IMG/VR virus record: IMGVR_UViG_3300020195_000651
Span: 1-54,845 of that record
DNA from: a virus
Reading direction: 5' to 3' (one strand)
Length of the DNA stretch: 54,845 bases
The notes under the pieces were generated by a model. The model was not told the origin of the DNA, did no database searches, and was given only the letters and a program-made list of their open reading frames with translations. Positions 24,262-32,932 of this stretch are shown one piece after another. The first letter of the stretch is position 1, and each line of letters opens with the position of its first letter. Position numbers and translations under genes: made by a program.

Positions 24262-24494
24262 TTCTTTGCCTCTGACTTGATTTTACTGTCAATGAATGAT
24301 TGTGGAACGTTCCCGTTCAATGCCGCCCATTCTGAATCTGTTAGGGTGTCCTTAGCAGCATAACTGGCAAATAGATAATCCAAGTACGAACGTCCAAACA
24401 TTTTCGTCATCTTGACGAAATCATGAGTTACATTAAACTCACCTTTTGATGTGAGTCCTTCGGTACAAAACCGGCTCCAATCACTTTGTTTCAT
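24252..24494 (-). CDS. Hypothetical protein
   Basis: 80 residues from ATG 24494, which overlaps the upstream stop (ATGA). Helical, with aromatic pairs (FGRSYLDYLFASYAAKD); no family recognised. The end overlaps the SLOG gene start by 10 bases. Confidence 0.55.
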   Translation of the reverse strand: MKQSDWSRFCTEGLTSKGEFNVTHDFVKMTKMFGRSYLDYLFASYAAKDTLTDSEWAALNGNVPQSFIDSKIKSEAKKLN

Positions 24495-24778
24495 ACTGGT
24501 CTCTTTACCTTGTTGCCATTGAACCAATACCCACACATATCATTAATTAGTTTGAGTCCTTCTGGACTGTCTATTGGCACATCCAGATCACAAATAACCG
24601 TATCGTGGTTACAACGGGGACAAATTGCATTGCTGGACGATTTGAACAAAGTCACCGTACTGGCGTCAAATACGACGCAACAATAAAAACAACCTGCGCG
24701 CCGACTAGCTTTGACTGAAGCATAGTTTTTACGACAGAACTCATGTGCAAGTTCTGGGTCGTATTGAACTTCGTTCAT
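24491..24778 (-). CDS. Zinc-ribbon protein
   Basis: 95 residues. C-x2-C (CFYC, residues 30-33, followed by a third Cys) and C-x2-C (CPRC, about 53-56) form a zinc ribbon like that in small bacterial proteins with the CFYC...CPxCG pattern. No catalytic residues seen. The start overlaps the purB stop (ATGA), so it is translated with purB; no functional link is known. Confidence 0.65.
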   Translation of the reverse strand: MNEVQYDPELAHEFCRKNYASVKASRRAGCFYCCVVFDASTVTLFKSSSNAICPRCNHDTVICDLDVPIDSPEGLKLINDMCGYWFNGNKVKRPV

Positions 24779-26217
24779 ATCAGAACATCCTCGTTTTGTC
24801 CAAGGCTCTCAGGATACTTATCACGAATTTGAGCTACGATGCCACTCAAAAACTCTTTAGCTTGATGTTCAGCTAGTCCCGTATAGTTCTCAGGACTGAA
24901 ATCTTCTTGAGAATCAAAAACCGCCTTTGAAGTTAAAGGATTTTTCGCCAAGTTACGCAGCAAATCGTTATTGTCCCCAGCAGCCACTTGTTGTGCAGCA
25001 TAAACAGATTCATCTCTTATCAAAGCATGTATTGCTTGACGATCTCCACCTGCTTTGACCGCCTTCATCATTATGCCTTCTGTGGCTACAAAAGGCATTT
25101 CTCGCATTGTGCGGCGACGAATAACGTTGCGATTAACAATTATACCAGAAGAAATGTTAAGTGCAAGTTTCAAAATCGCATCTGCTGCCATAAAAGCATT
25201 TGGCAACGATAATCGACGTACCGCACTATCGTCCAAAGTTCTCTCCAACCATTGCGTCATTGCCGTCATTTCAAAGTTATGACACTCGTTGACCAAATAT
25301 CTCGACAAAGAACACATTCGTTCGCATTTGTGGGGATTCTTTTTGTATCCCATAGCCGACGAACCAACTTGAGTCTTGCTGAACGATTCTTGCAATTCTT
25401 GATCGTGTTGTAGCAATCTCATATCGCAACCAAACTTATGCAATGTCTGTCCGATTCCACTCAGGACAGACATAATCATCGATTCGTATTTTCTTGAATA
25501 AGTTTGTCCCGTGATGAGGTAAATATTCTTGAACCCCATTTTGTTAGCAAATAAATTCTCTAATTCTTCAACCTTACGTGCATTACCGAGTAATTCAAGG
25601 TAACTGGCTTGTGTGCCTGTTGCTCCTTTCAAGCCACGAAAGCACAAGTCATTAATCCAGCGATCAATTTGTGCAAGGTCTTCAACCAAGTCTGCGATCC
25701 ACAAACAAGTACGTTTACCAAGAGTCGTAAACTGTGCAGACTGATAATGAGTGTATGCTATACAGGACAGATCAATGTGTGCTTCGGCAAATTGAGCAAG
25801 TTTGTCAATAACTCCGATGAGACGGTGACGCACCAGGACAAGACTTTCCCGCACTAAAATCAGGTCTGCGTTATCTGTAATGTCGCAACTGGTTGCGCCC
25901 AAGTGAATGATTTCTTTTGCCTTTGGGCACAGTTCACCGAGTAGTCTGATGTGTGCAACGACGTCATGTTTGCACTCTTCTTCGAGTTCACCAAGTCGAG
26001 AAATCTCTCGTGGGTCTTCTTTGAATGAATCCACGTGCGCACGAAGTTCGGAAATCATTTCAGGATGGATTCTTGGCTTGCCCTTAGAATCCATTAAGCC
26101 AACTTCCATTTGTGACTCAGCAAGTGCAATCCACAATTGTCTATGTGTTTGCAACCGACGATTCTCTGACCAAATATCTCGCATTTGTTTCGAAGAATAT
26201 CTGTAGGAAAGTTGCAT
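24775..26217 (-). CDS. purB: Adenylosuccinate lyase
   Basis: 480 residues, full length. The family signature GSSAMGYKKNPHK (about 285-297, catalytic Ser) is present, as are the His in KHDV (about 84) and THYQSAQ (about 157). PurB releases fumarate from SAICAR to give AICAR and from adenylosuccinate to give AMP, so it serves both IMP synthesis and the AMP branch. PurN and PurE are encoded 18-20 kb away. No purZ or DatZ was seen here, so a 2-aminoadenine genome is not supported by this window. Confidence 0.95.
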   Translation of the reverse strand: MQLSYRYSSKQMRDIWSENRRLQTHRQLWIALAESQMEVGLMDSKGKPRIHPEMISELRAHVDSFKEDPREISRLGELEEECKHDVVAHIRLLGELCPKAKEIIHLGATSCDITDNADLILVRESLVLVRHRLIGVIDKLAQFAEAHIDLSCIAYTHYQSAQFTTLGKRTCLWIADLVEDLAQIDRWINDLCFRGLKGATGTQASYLELLGNARKVEELENLFANKMGFKNIYLITGQTYSRKYESMIMSVLSGIGQTLHKFGCDMRLLQHDQELQESFSKTQVGSSAMGYKKNPHKCERMCSLSRYLVNECHNFEMTAMTQWLERTLDDSAVRRLSLPNAFMAADAILKLALNISSGIIVNRNVIRRRTMREMPFVATEGIMMKAVKAGGDRQAIHALIRDESVYAAQQVAAGDNNDLLRNLAKNPLTSKAVFDSQEDFSPENYTGLAEHQAKEFLSGIVAQIRDKYPESLGQNEDVLI

Positions 26218-26219
26218 TG

Positions 26220-26792
26220 TTATTCCTTGAAGTGTTGTTCGCCTTTGAGAATCAATTTCTTGATTTCTTTAGGTGACAGAATCTTTTCCAGTCCGCTTTT
26301 ATAAAGCCCTGGGATTAAATCAAAATCAATTGCATATGTTACATTGTTGTATTTGATTGAGTCAATGGAGAATATTGGTGCGTTGATGGATGGATGCCAC
26401 CCGCTCATATACCGCATAACTTTTCCTTTCCATCCTGTTCCTAAACGGGAACACCAAACACTGCTATGATACTCAACCCAGTATGTTCTATCAGCAAGTT
26501 GGACCATTCTTTGTAGTGGAGATGGCGCAATTTGCTCTCCGACAAACATGCTTGCAAATGATGTTGGATAGCGTCTCCCTGCTTCTATAAGCCTCATCAT
26601 GCGTCCACGTCCATCATGTGGATATGCCACGCAATACATCAATGAATCATGCGTTTTTAACAACTCACTGATAAGTCCAAAATCGGGCGTTTGAAAATCA
26701 TTGTGCCGAAGAAAGTCAAAAATCGCCATCCTGTCTTCTGGTGTTTTTGGTTTAGTTCCCTTTACACTGTCACGCAGCTTTTTGACTTTCAT
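26220..26792 (-). CDS. Hypothetical protein
   Basis: 190 residues. A basic start is followed by a mixed alpha/beta region containing DGRGRMMRLIEAGRRYP and a WVEYHSSVWCSRLGTGWKGK block. No family recognised. It sits two bases upstream of purB and overlaps the AAA gene by 23 bases, so all three share a transcript. Confidence 0.6.
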   Translation of the reverse strand: MKVKKLRDSVKGTKPKTPEDRMAIFDFLRHNDFQTPDFGLISELLKTHDSLMYCVAYPHDGRGRMMRLIEAGRRYPTSFASMFVGEQIAPSPLQRMVQLADRTYWVEYHSSVWCSRLGTGWKGKVMRYMSGWHPSINAPIFSIDSIKYNNVTYAIDFDLIPGLYKSGLEKILSPKEIKKLILKGEQHFKE

Positions 26793-28089
26793 ATTGTTCC
26801 TCCTTTTGGAGTTCGCTCATTTTATCAACAGCAAGATTTGAGTCATCGCGATACGACATCAAGTGGTGTTGTAGTTTCGCCATACTGGTTTTTTCTCCAA
26901 TTCCAGCAGCGAATCGTTCTGCCAATTTTGGATTTGCGTCTGGATAAAATCGGAGGAAAAGACGATAAGCTTGACTTGGTGTTGTGTCTCCAATATAAAC
27001 TTTAACATCTGCTCTACCAGGACGAGTCAGAGCGGCGTCCAATTTCTCTGGATGGTTTGTTGTCATGAACACTATTCTTCCATCTTGAGCCATGATCCCG
27101 TCCAAAGCGTTTAACACACCACTGAATGTCAATCCGAAATCAATTCCCTTTTTACGGTCTGTGCCTGGATTTCTTTTCACAAAGGCACAATCAATATCTT
27201 CGATCAAAACGATGGTGTTGGTGTCAACGCTCCCCAACAATTCAATGATCTTCCCGTCATTCATTCCTGGGGAGGACAATGAAAGAACATTGACATTCAT
27301 TCCCAATTCGCTTGCGACTGCTAGTACGAATGAGCTTTTCCCATTGCCCGGTGAGCCATAAAGCAAATATCCGCGTCGGTATGGAACGCCAAGTTTTGTG
27401 TACCATTCGCCTGATTTTTGGAATCTTTTTACATCTGCCAAAACTTGTTCGCTTGTGCCTTCTTCTAAAACAACGGATTCAATTGGGCGTGGACGAATTC
27501 TTCCTGTCAAGTTCCAGTATGATCCCTGACCGCATGTTCTGATTTCCACTTTACCATCTTTAGGCAAAGCGAAATCACGTGCCTCTTCTACAATCTGTTT
27601 GGCAATGTCAATATTTCTGCTGAAGATACGGAGAGTCAAACTTTCTCGTGGTTTCATCCCACTATCAGATGATCCGCCTTTACCTTCTGGCTCGGTACGG
27701 TTGCGGTTCATCGTAACGAGAGTGCCCTTGTAGAAAAACCAATACCACCCAGGCGCAGGAGTGAACACGATTCGTGGTCGCTTGTCTTCGTTATCGTCTT
27801 GTACATATTTGAATTTATCTACGTCGTCTTCCCACTCAGGTGCGGCTTTTGGTCTACGTGTGAATACGGAGACTGAGCGACTACCTTCGAGGGTTCTGGA
27901 GAGCCAGAGTTTCATCCATTGAAAACTTTCATCTTCTTCTTGGATGTCTACGACAGTGATGAACCATCGCTCAAACAGTCGAAACAGTTTACCGGGAACA
28001 TTGCGGAAATAGGCAAGAGCTGCCCCGAACACAATGAGGAGTGCGCCACCCGAGACGAACTCAGTCCCGCCTGGAAGGAACGGAATCAT
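26770..28089 (-). CDS. Bcs1-like AAA ATPase with membrane anchor
   Basis: 439 residues from ATG 28089 (overlaps the upstream stop as ATGA). A hydrophobic helix at about residues 12-28 (GGALLIVFGAALAYF) is followed by a BCS1_N-like region and an AAA module: Walker A GSPGNGKSS, Walker B IVLIEDIDCAF, sensor 1 MTTNHPEKLD, and the arginine-finger area LTRPGRADVKV. Mitochondrial Bcs1 translocates the folded Rieske protein; prokaryotic relatives are mostly uncharacterised. A phage copy with intact motifs might remodel a membrane or defence complex (inference). Confidence 0.85.
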   Translation of the reverse strand: MIPFLPGGTEFVSGGALLIVFGAALAYFRNVPGKLFRLFERWFITVVDIQEEDESFQWMKLWLSRTLEGSRSVSVFTRRPKAAPEWEDDVDKFKYVQDDNEDKRPRIVFTPAPGWYWFFYKGTLVTMNRNRTEPEGKGGSSDSGMKPRESLTLRIFSRNIDIAKQIVEEARDFALPKDGKVEIRTCGQGSYWNLTGRIRPRPIESVVLEEGTSEQVLADVKRFQKSGEWYTKLGVPYRRGYLLYGSPGNGKSSFVLAVASELGMNVNVLSLSSPGMNDGKIIELLGSVDTNTIVLIEDIDCAFVKRNPGTDRKKGIDFGLTFSGVLNALDGIMAQDGRIVFMTTNHPEKLDAALTRPGRADVKVYIGDTTPSQAYRLFLRFYPDANPKLAERFAAGIGEKTSMAKLQHHLMSYRDDSNLAVDKMSELQKEEQYESQKAA

Positions 28090-28307
28090 TTTGTTTCCAA
28101 AAGTTTTAGTTCTGTGGCGTGTCCCGCACACGAATAACCATGTTTTTCATGGCATGGATGAGGTATTTTCATGCCACTCAACATCGTATCAATTTTTTTT
28201 CTTGTTTCAACTGAAAGTAATTCAGGTAGATGAGGGCATGTTCGACACATTTCAGTTTTTGGTTTCAATAAACCAATACCATCAGGTCCAAACTTAGACT
28301 TTTCCAT
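28086..28307 (-). CDS. Small Cys/His-rich protein
   Basis: 73 residues. C-x2-C (CRTC, about 21-24) plus a C-H cluster (HPCHEKHGYSCAGH) suggest one or two zinc sites. No family recognised. The stop overlaps the AAA gene start. It may be a partner of the ATPase, by position only. Confidence 0.6.
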   Translation of the reverse strand: MEKSKFGPDGIGLLKPKTEMCRTCPHLPELLSVETRKKIDTMLSGMKIPHPCHEKHGYSCAGHATELKLLETK

Positions 28308-28368
28308 TTAAACTTTAGCCCAAAAACTCAGGTTCTTTTTCTTTGTCACCATCAGAGAGCATCGCAAT
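28305..28368 (-). repeat. 64-bp direct repeat, copy 1
   Basis: Identical to 28534-28597 except for two bases. It spans the start codon of the next gene, the 7-base spacer and the last 17 codons of the preceding gene, so two unrelated small proteins share the same C-terminus (IAMLSDGDKEKEPEFLG). Confidence 0.9.
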
Positions 28369-28536
28369 TGGTTCCAATTTGATTGTAACGTGATGTTTGT
28401 AAACGGTCCCGTCGATATTTTTCACTAAAGCAAAAGGAAACGAGTCATATTGCATGATTTCAGCAATTTCTGTTTCTGCATCTTCCACTGAGGGATACTC
28501 TTGCACAATACCATTAGTATACCAGACTTGGATCAT
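28315..28536 (-). CDS. Hypothetical protein with shared C-terminal tag
   Basis: 73 residues. Residues 1-55 form a small beta-rich unit (VWYTNGIVQEYPSVEDAE); the last 17 residues, IAMLSDGDKEKEPEFLG, are identical to the tail of the neighbour at 28544. No family recognised. Confidence 0.6.
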   Translation of the reverse strand: MIQVWYTNGIVQEYPSVEDAETEIAEIMQYDSFPFALVKNIDGTVYKHHVTIKLEPIAMLSDGDKEKEPEFLG

Positions 28537-28597
28537 TTAAACTTTATCCTAAAAACTCAGGTTCTTTTTCTTTGTCACCATCAGAGAGCATCGCAAT
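28534..28597 (-). repeat. 64-bp direct repeat, copy 2
   Basis: Second copy of the 28305-28368 repeat, offset by 229 bases. Two differences lie in the spacer/stop-codon region; the coding part is unchanged. Confidence 0.9.
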
Positions 28598-28858
28598 CAA
28601 GTTTCCGATAGTTGTTCCGTTTGCGTTTATCGCAGCAGTAATGGCTCCACGATTTTTACGTTGATTGATAATAGTCAGCATGGCTGGGTCAGTCAATAGG
28701 TTCTCCTTATTCTTGAAGTCAGCAAGCGGTCTTGACATAATTGTATGACTTTTTGGATCAATAGTATCTTGTTGTGTATCTAAAATTGAAATAATGATAT
28801 ATTTGATTGCATTGACATCCTTATCATTTGCGAATTCCCGAAACGTTTTCATGCCCAT
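28544..28858 (-). CDS. Protein with capsid-targeting-like start and shared tail
   Basis: 104 residues (102 from the second ATG, 28852). The N-terminus MKTFREFANDKD closely matches T4 internal-protein capsid-targeting sequences (MKTYQEFIAE). The body is helical; the last 17 residues are the same as those of the 28315 gene. It faces away from the gene at 28870, which has a similar start. A candidate internal head protein carrying a second, C-terminal sorting tag. Confidence 0.6.
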   Translation of the reverse strand: MGMKTFREFANDKDVNAIKYIIISILDTQQDTIDPKSHTIMSRPLADFKNKENLLTDPAMLTIINQRKNRGAITAAINANGTTIGNLIAMLSDGDKEKEPEFLG

Positions 28859-28869
28859 ATATATTAATT

Positions 28870-29658
28870 ATGCGAAATAAAACATTCCGTGAGGCAATGG
28901 AAGACATATATGGTTTTGAAGACAAACACCCTAAACCTGTCGAAAAACCTGATCCTTCTGACGAGTTACCAATTCAACATTTTTCTCTGAATAGAATGCT
29001 GGATGAGCTAGCGAGACTTCAAGTTGGTGGTTTTCGGGTTACTCGTCCATTTGAGGATGAAGTACGCTGGGGTGAGTCTGACGGGGCAATACGCGCGCGT
29101 CTGACTCCAAATCAAGGTGTTAGCATTGAGCGATTAACATCCGACTTGGAAGGAAAACCATTCTGGATTACGAAAAAACTGGTCAAGATGAAAACCAATC
29201 AATTTGCTGGGCATGAAGATGTCGTATCCGGCGAGATTGAAGAACATATTTTATCTTTAGCTAGAGAACCAATTGATGGAGCAGTTAGAGGATATAAAGA
29301 TATTTGGACTTTAACCAAAAGAGTTGCGGAGGGAGTAAAAGGAGTCAATCCATCTTTTGTTTATCAAGAAATCAAAAAGGTCAGTGAAACAAATTACAAC
29401 ATATTATTTTCTGTTGCTAACGGTGGTGTTGGACAAATTGTTAGAAATACTAAGGGTGGTTCTACGCCAGCAGGTATTATAGATATGAGTTATAATCCAG
29501 AACGAGGTTCAATTAAAGGGATATTGACTACCATTGAAATTGAAGGCGAATCAAGTTCGTGGGTGATTGGGATACCTTATTTTATGGGTGAGTTCAGTCC
29601 GACTCAACCCATTGATGAAATTGTACGTGCGCTTCAAGCAGGGTTAAAGTTTATATGA
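28870..29658 (+). CDS. Protein with capsid-targeting-like start
   Basis: 262 residues from ATG 28870; the longer frame from 28828 would overlap the divergent gene. It begins MRNKTFREAMEDIYGF, similar to the 28858 protein. The remainder has no recognised domain: a charged proline-rich linker, then a mixed region ending in strand-rich SSWVIGIPYFMGEF. It may be a head-associated or injected protein. The final 25 bases overlap the convergent gene. Confidence 0.6.
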   Translation: MRNKTFREAMEDIYGFEDKHPKPVEKPDPSDELPIQHFSLNRMLDELARLQVGGFRVTRPFEDEVRWGESDGAIRARLTPNQGVSIERLTSDLEGKPFWITKKLVKMKTNQFAGHEDVVSGEIEEHILSLAREPIDGAVRGYKDIWTLTKRVAEGVKGVNPSFVYQEIKKVSETNYNILFSVANGGVGQIVRNTKGGSTPAGIIDMSYNPERGSIKGILTTIEIEGESSSWVIGIPYFMGEFSPTQPIDEIVRALQAGLKFI

Positions 29659-29915
29659 TTATCAGAGCGAAATGTTACATCAGCGATACACTCGGCTTCA
29701 GGAGATAATTTTTTGAGACGAATTAAATTGCTGATTTTTTGTATAACTTCATTGACTGTTCCTGTTATTTCATCCGGAACTGTAGCGATACATTCTTTTT
29801 CTGGAGGGCATTTTTTGAGATAGTGAATAATTTCAGCAACGGTTCCTTCAATTTCCCAACCCCATTTTTCACGATGTAATTTTGCTTCGTTAATAATATC
29901 AAATAATCTTTTCAT
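29634..29915 (-). CDS. Protein with internal repeat and MxxLF start
   Basis: 93 residues beginning MKRLFDIINEAK, compatible with a capsid-targeting signal ending INEA. Two related units follow: GTVAEIIHYLKK-CPPEKECIA and GTVNEVIQKISN ... LSPEAECIA. The duplication is in one polypeptide and each unit ends in a Cys. No family recognised. Confidence 0.55.
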   Translation of the reverse strand: MKRLFDIINEAKLHREKWGWEIEGTVAEIIHYLKKCPPEKECIATVPDEITGTVNEVIQKISNLIRLKKLSPEAECIADVTFRSDNHINFNPA

Positions 29916-29917
29916 TA

Positions 29918-30229
29918 TTACCTCCGTGATGAATCTGGTAATAGTATTGCGTGCGCACGACCAACACCATCTGCCGCTTCTTGCATTCGTCTAAGGAATT
30001 TTTCTTCAAACTGAGTATTATCTTTGAAATAACCACTATTCATTACGCTGTCAGTCAATTTTGCTATTGAACTACGCATTTTTACCAAATGTTGAATTGC
30101 TTGTTCTATTTCTGGATGTGAATGAATTGGAGCGAGTCCACCACTGCTGCCACCATGTACCGTTGGTGTGTTATTTATTGATGGCGTATCATCAGTTTCT
30201 CGTAATTGTACCCATTTCAAAAACCTCAT
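29918..30229 (-). CDS. Hypothetical protein, capsid-targeting-like start
   Basis: 103 residues beginning MRFLKWVQLRETDD. A Ser/Gly/Thr/Pro-rich linker (about 15-33) precedes a helical region with heptads (IEQAIQHLVKMRSSIAKL). The stop is two bases before the next gene start. No family recognised. Confidence 0.55.
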   Translation of the reverse strand: MRFLKWVQLRETDDTPSINNTPTVHGGSSGGLAPIHSHPEIEQAIQHLVKMRSSIAKLTDSVMNSGYFKDNTQFEEKFLRRMQEAADGVGRAHAILLPDSSRR

Positions 30230-30930
30230 GAAATTATATATTCATAAGCGAATTCATCCTGAAAGAATTTTTCTACGTCTTTCGTGACACTGCTTCGATA
30301 ATAACTCAAATCAATAGCGAAAGATTCCAGTAAATTTGCGCCTGTTTCTGTAACCCATTCTTGAACAATTGGTGACAACACAAGGTAATAGGGCGTTATT
30401 TGGCTTAGAGCAACCCATCTGAATAATGACCTGTTTTTTAGACTATCGATAATCTTTTGTTTCGTTAATTCACTAAATTTGCTTTCTAAAACCTTCTTGG
30501 CTTCTCGCAAATCGCCATAAACTTTATTTTCAGACGGTTTTTCTTCTGCAACAGCGTGGTTTTGTATTGTTTCGTTTTGAAATCGTTTTTTCCACACAAG
30601 CCATCGCTTCCAGGCTTTCGGACCAACTAAAACGTTCGGATCAATGTGCGCATGTAGGTCATCGGTCTTGATATTTTTCAGTACAGCGAATTGCGCGACA
30701 ATGTACATCCGATATTCAAAATCTTCTAGCAGTGAATCGCATTCACGGATGAGTTTATAGCAATATTTGAAAATACTTTTCTTACGTGGGTCGCCTTTGC
30801 CAATTTGATAGCGTTTATGGTCTGGGAAATGTTCTTCTGCGAGTTGCATGTACAAAATAGCTATTTTCCATGCCTTTGCTTCAACTTTGTTCATTTTGTA
30901 GTCAAGAATCAGCGATAACAGCTTATCCAT
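30226..30930 (-). CDS. Hypothetical protein, first gene of a minus operon
   Basis: 234 residues, mostly helical with many aromatic and lysine residues and a flexible middle (about 120-140). No domain recognised. AAAGGAG lies upstream of ATG 30930 and a strong promoter is at 30950-30978. The operon continues to 29634. Confidence 0.6.
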   Translation of the reverse strand: MDKLLSLILDYKMNKVEAKAWKIAILYMQLAEEHFPDHKRYQIGKGDPRKKSIFKYCYKLIRECDSLLEDFEYRMYIVAQFAVLKNIKTDDLHAHIDPNVLVGPKAWKRWLVWKKRFQNETIQNHAVAEEKPSENKVYGDLREAKKVLESKFSELTKQKIIDSLKNRSLFRWVALSQITPYYLVLSPIVQEWVTETGANLLESFAIDLSYYRSSVTKDVEKFFQDEFAYEYIIS

Positions 30931-30949
30931 TACATTTCTCCTTTAGTGA

Positions 30950-30978
30950 ATTATCCTGATTCAGCAAACAATTGTCAA
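30950..30978 (-). promoter_or_regulatory. Sigma70-type promoter (minus strand)
   Basis: TTGACA (30973-30978), 17-base spacer, GATAAT (30950-30955) on the minus strand. It drives 30226-30930 and the genes behind it. Back to back with a plus-strand promoter 16 bases away. Confidence 0.72.
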
Positions 30979-30993
30979 TATCACTTTTCAGTC

Positions 30994-31021
30994 TTGACTT
31001 TAATTGCACTTATGATATTAA
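30994..31021 (+). promoter_or_regulatory. Sigma70-type promoter (plus strand)
   Basis: TTGACT (30994-30999), 16-base spacer, TATTAA (31016-31021). It would give a 360-base leader before the gene at 31383. Confidence 0.5.
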
Positions 31022-31033
31022 TATATCCATGTG

Positions 31034-31189
31034 TCAGAAAGATACCATCAGTGAAACAAGCCAACACTCGCAAAAGTCACTGATCAAAACCATAGCAACG
31101 CCTTCACCTTTGGCGGTCCCAGAATACTTAGAACCCCATTCTGTTTGCTGAACACCCAAGTTATGCCAGTCCTTCCACCAAAGGGACAA
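31034..31189 (-). CDS. Possible small gene in the 31-kb gap
   Basis: A 51-codon frame starting at TTG, reading LSLWWKDWHNLGVQQTEWGS and ending in a hydrophobic stretch. Composition looks protein-like, but there is no clear ribosome site and no family. The rest of the gap 31190-31380 holds no gene that I can see; it contains short AT-rich stretches with repeated CTTAA/TTAAG motifs and is the likely long leader of the gene at 31383. Confidence 0.25.
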   Translation of the reverse strand: MSLWWKDWHNLGVQQTEWGSKYSGTAKGEGVAMVLISDFCECWLVSLMVSF

Positions 31190-31382
31190 ATTCTAAATGA
31201 ATGAGGATTGGCGTTAGTAAGTGTAACAAGTGTATTAACTCCATGCTTAACTTTTTGCATGTACTTAAATTGACTTTAAACGTATTAAGCTTTAATTCAG
31301 CTTAACCCTTATTGTCCCACAGGGGTTCTTTCGAATAAACTGAATGCCATGTTAAACATTAACTAAAACTGATAGATACTTT

Positions 31383-32867
31383 ATGCGTTTCAGAGAGTTT
31401 TACGAAGCAGATGATGCTAAATTCACGGTCAATTCCGTTGAAGTGACTATCAAACAAGTTCCAATGTCTTATCATGAAAGAATCATGCTTGAAGGCGCAG
31501 AAGATGATTTGATAAACATTATAAAGAATTCCTTGTCTGACATGGCAAGTAAAGTAACATCCATTTACAGCAGTCCAACTCCCGCTCGTTCCGCTCCAGC
31601 GACAGAAATTGATGTTGTCCCTAAATCTTCGCTCATGGATGCGGAACAATTGAAGAAGTTCCGTGTGACTATGCAACACCCACGCTCGGGAGTGACGGCA
31701 AAGATGGGACATTATTACCCACAAGTTATGTATGTTTTTGCTAGGAATCAAGAAGACGCAGAAGACAAAGTGTTGCAATTGGTTCGAACTAAATTAGACC
31801 CAAGAGAAGACAGAGACGAAAAGAGCAATGTCCCCAGGAAAAACTATTTGCAAGACATCGATAGAGTTCACATGAATATGCATAGTGAGCAGCTCAGAAC
31901 ATGGAATGACTTCACAGCATCTTTGGCGGAATTATCTGGCAAGCATGATTTGTTTGTTATGGATTATTTTACTGAAAAAGACTTGCAATTAATTCTCAAT
32001 CGAGCTAAAAAGAAAACATTCAAAGAAGACCTTGAGAGATTAACAAAGCCACAAATGAAACTTTTGAAGAAAGTTTACTTCGAATTATCACAAATGTCAG
32101 ATTTGACTGAAAAAACAAGGAAGTTATTAGACCCATCGATTGATAAAGTAATTAAGAAAGAAAAAGGAAGAATTGTTGATCCAAATGAAATTGCAGATGA
32201 TTCGCCTGGAAGTACAACACAAGGATGGGATTACTGGTCAGTATTAGAGCCAAAGACTGAAGAAGAAGAATCTGAATTGTTGGGTAAGATTCATACTGCC
32301 AAAGATGTGTTCAATCTAGCTGCCAAATTCGGTATTCCGGCAAGTCATATTCGTGGTATGGCGGCAGATGGTATTGAAGCAGATGAGAGAAATGTATTAC
32401 CCCGTCAACGACTTTATGATGATATCATCAAAGAAATGAAAAAGATGATGAGAGAAAATAAAGGATCGTATGGAGATTATGGTGTTGAATTCTTGGGCAG
32501 AAAGAAACCAAAAAAACGTTTCCTGAGAGATGTTTTGAAAGATGGCGCAGAGACAAAAGAACTAGAACGACTTGGTATTAGTTGGGCTAGAATTATGGCA
32601 AACGATACAGAAGGACAATACGTTAATGTTTCTGGTTCATTGAAATCTGCATATGTCCACGGCGATCCAAACAGCGTTGCATTGCACCATGAGGCGAATG
32701 AATTTGTTCGCGATCTAATGTCTGGAGACCGTCCGGTGGTGCAACCACGTGTAGCATTTTACAAAAGAGCATTAGAAGAAATGCTTAATACAAGGCATGA
32801 ACTAAGAACAAAAAATGTTAGACATGAGCCTTCTGAACCTTCGGATGATCCAATTCCATTTGATTGA
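31383..32867 (+). CDS. Large candidate internal head protein
   Basis: 494 residues beginning MRFREFYEADD, the best match in the window to a capsid-targeting sequence with a cleavable FYE-A site. The body is highly charged and helical: a Lys/Glu-rich middle (about 190-260), then MRENKGSYGDYGVEFLGRKK, and a Pro-rich end. No enzymatic motif recognised. A long, charged, N-terminally tagged protein is typical of T4-like internal or injected proteins. Confidence 0.65.
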   Translation: MRFREFYEADDAKFTVNSVEVTIKQVPMSYHERIMLEGAEDDLINIIKNSLSDMASKVTSIYSSPTPARSAPATEIDVVPKSSLMDAEQLKKFRVTMQHPRSGVTAKMGHYYPQVMYVFARNQEDAEDKVLQLVRTKLDPREDRDEKSNVPRKNYLQDIDRVHMNMHSEQLRTWNDFTASLAELSGKHDLFVMDYFTEKDLQLILNRAKKKTFKEDLERLTKPQMKLLKKVYFELSQMSDLTEKTRKLLDPSIDKVIKKEKGRIVDPNEIADDSPGSTTQGWDYWSVLEPKTEEEESELLGKIHTAKDVFNLAAKFGIPASHIRGMAADGIEADERNVLPRQRLYDDIIKEMKKMMRENKGSYGDYGVEFLGRKKPKKRFLRDVLKDGAETKELERLGISWARIMANDTEGQYVNVSGSLKSAYVHGDPNSVALHHEANEFVRDLMSGDRPVVQPRVAFYKRALEEMLNTRHELRTKNVRHEPSEPSDDPIPFD

Positions 32868-32869
32868 CG

Positions 32870-32898
32870 TTGTTTAAAATTATCGATGTCTGTATCAT
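32870..32898 (+). promoter_or_regulatory. Weak sigma70-type promoter
   Basis: TTGTTT (32870-32875), 17-base spacer containing ATCGAT, TATCAT (32893-32898), 35 bases before the DNA polymerase start. The -35 box is poor. Confidence 0.45.
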
Positions 32899-32932
32899 AA
32901 TTACTGTCCAAAGTAATTAAAAGCAGGCCATT

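Noticed and set aside
5201-26217. Interpretation as a bacterial chromosome because of gdhA, glpX and purB
   Set aside because: These genes are embedded in overlapping operons of small phage-type genes with UvsX, gp32 and gp41-like proteins; no bacterial housekeeping blocks are seen.
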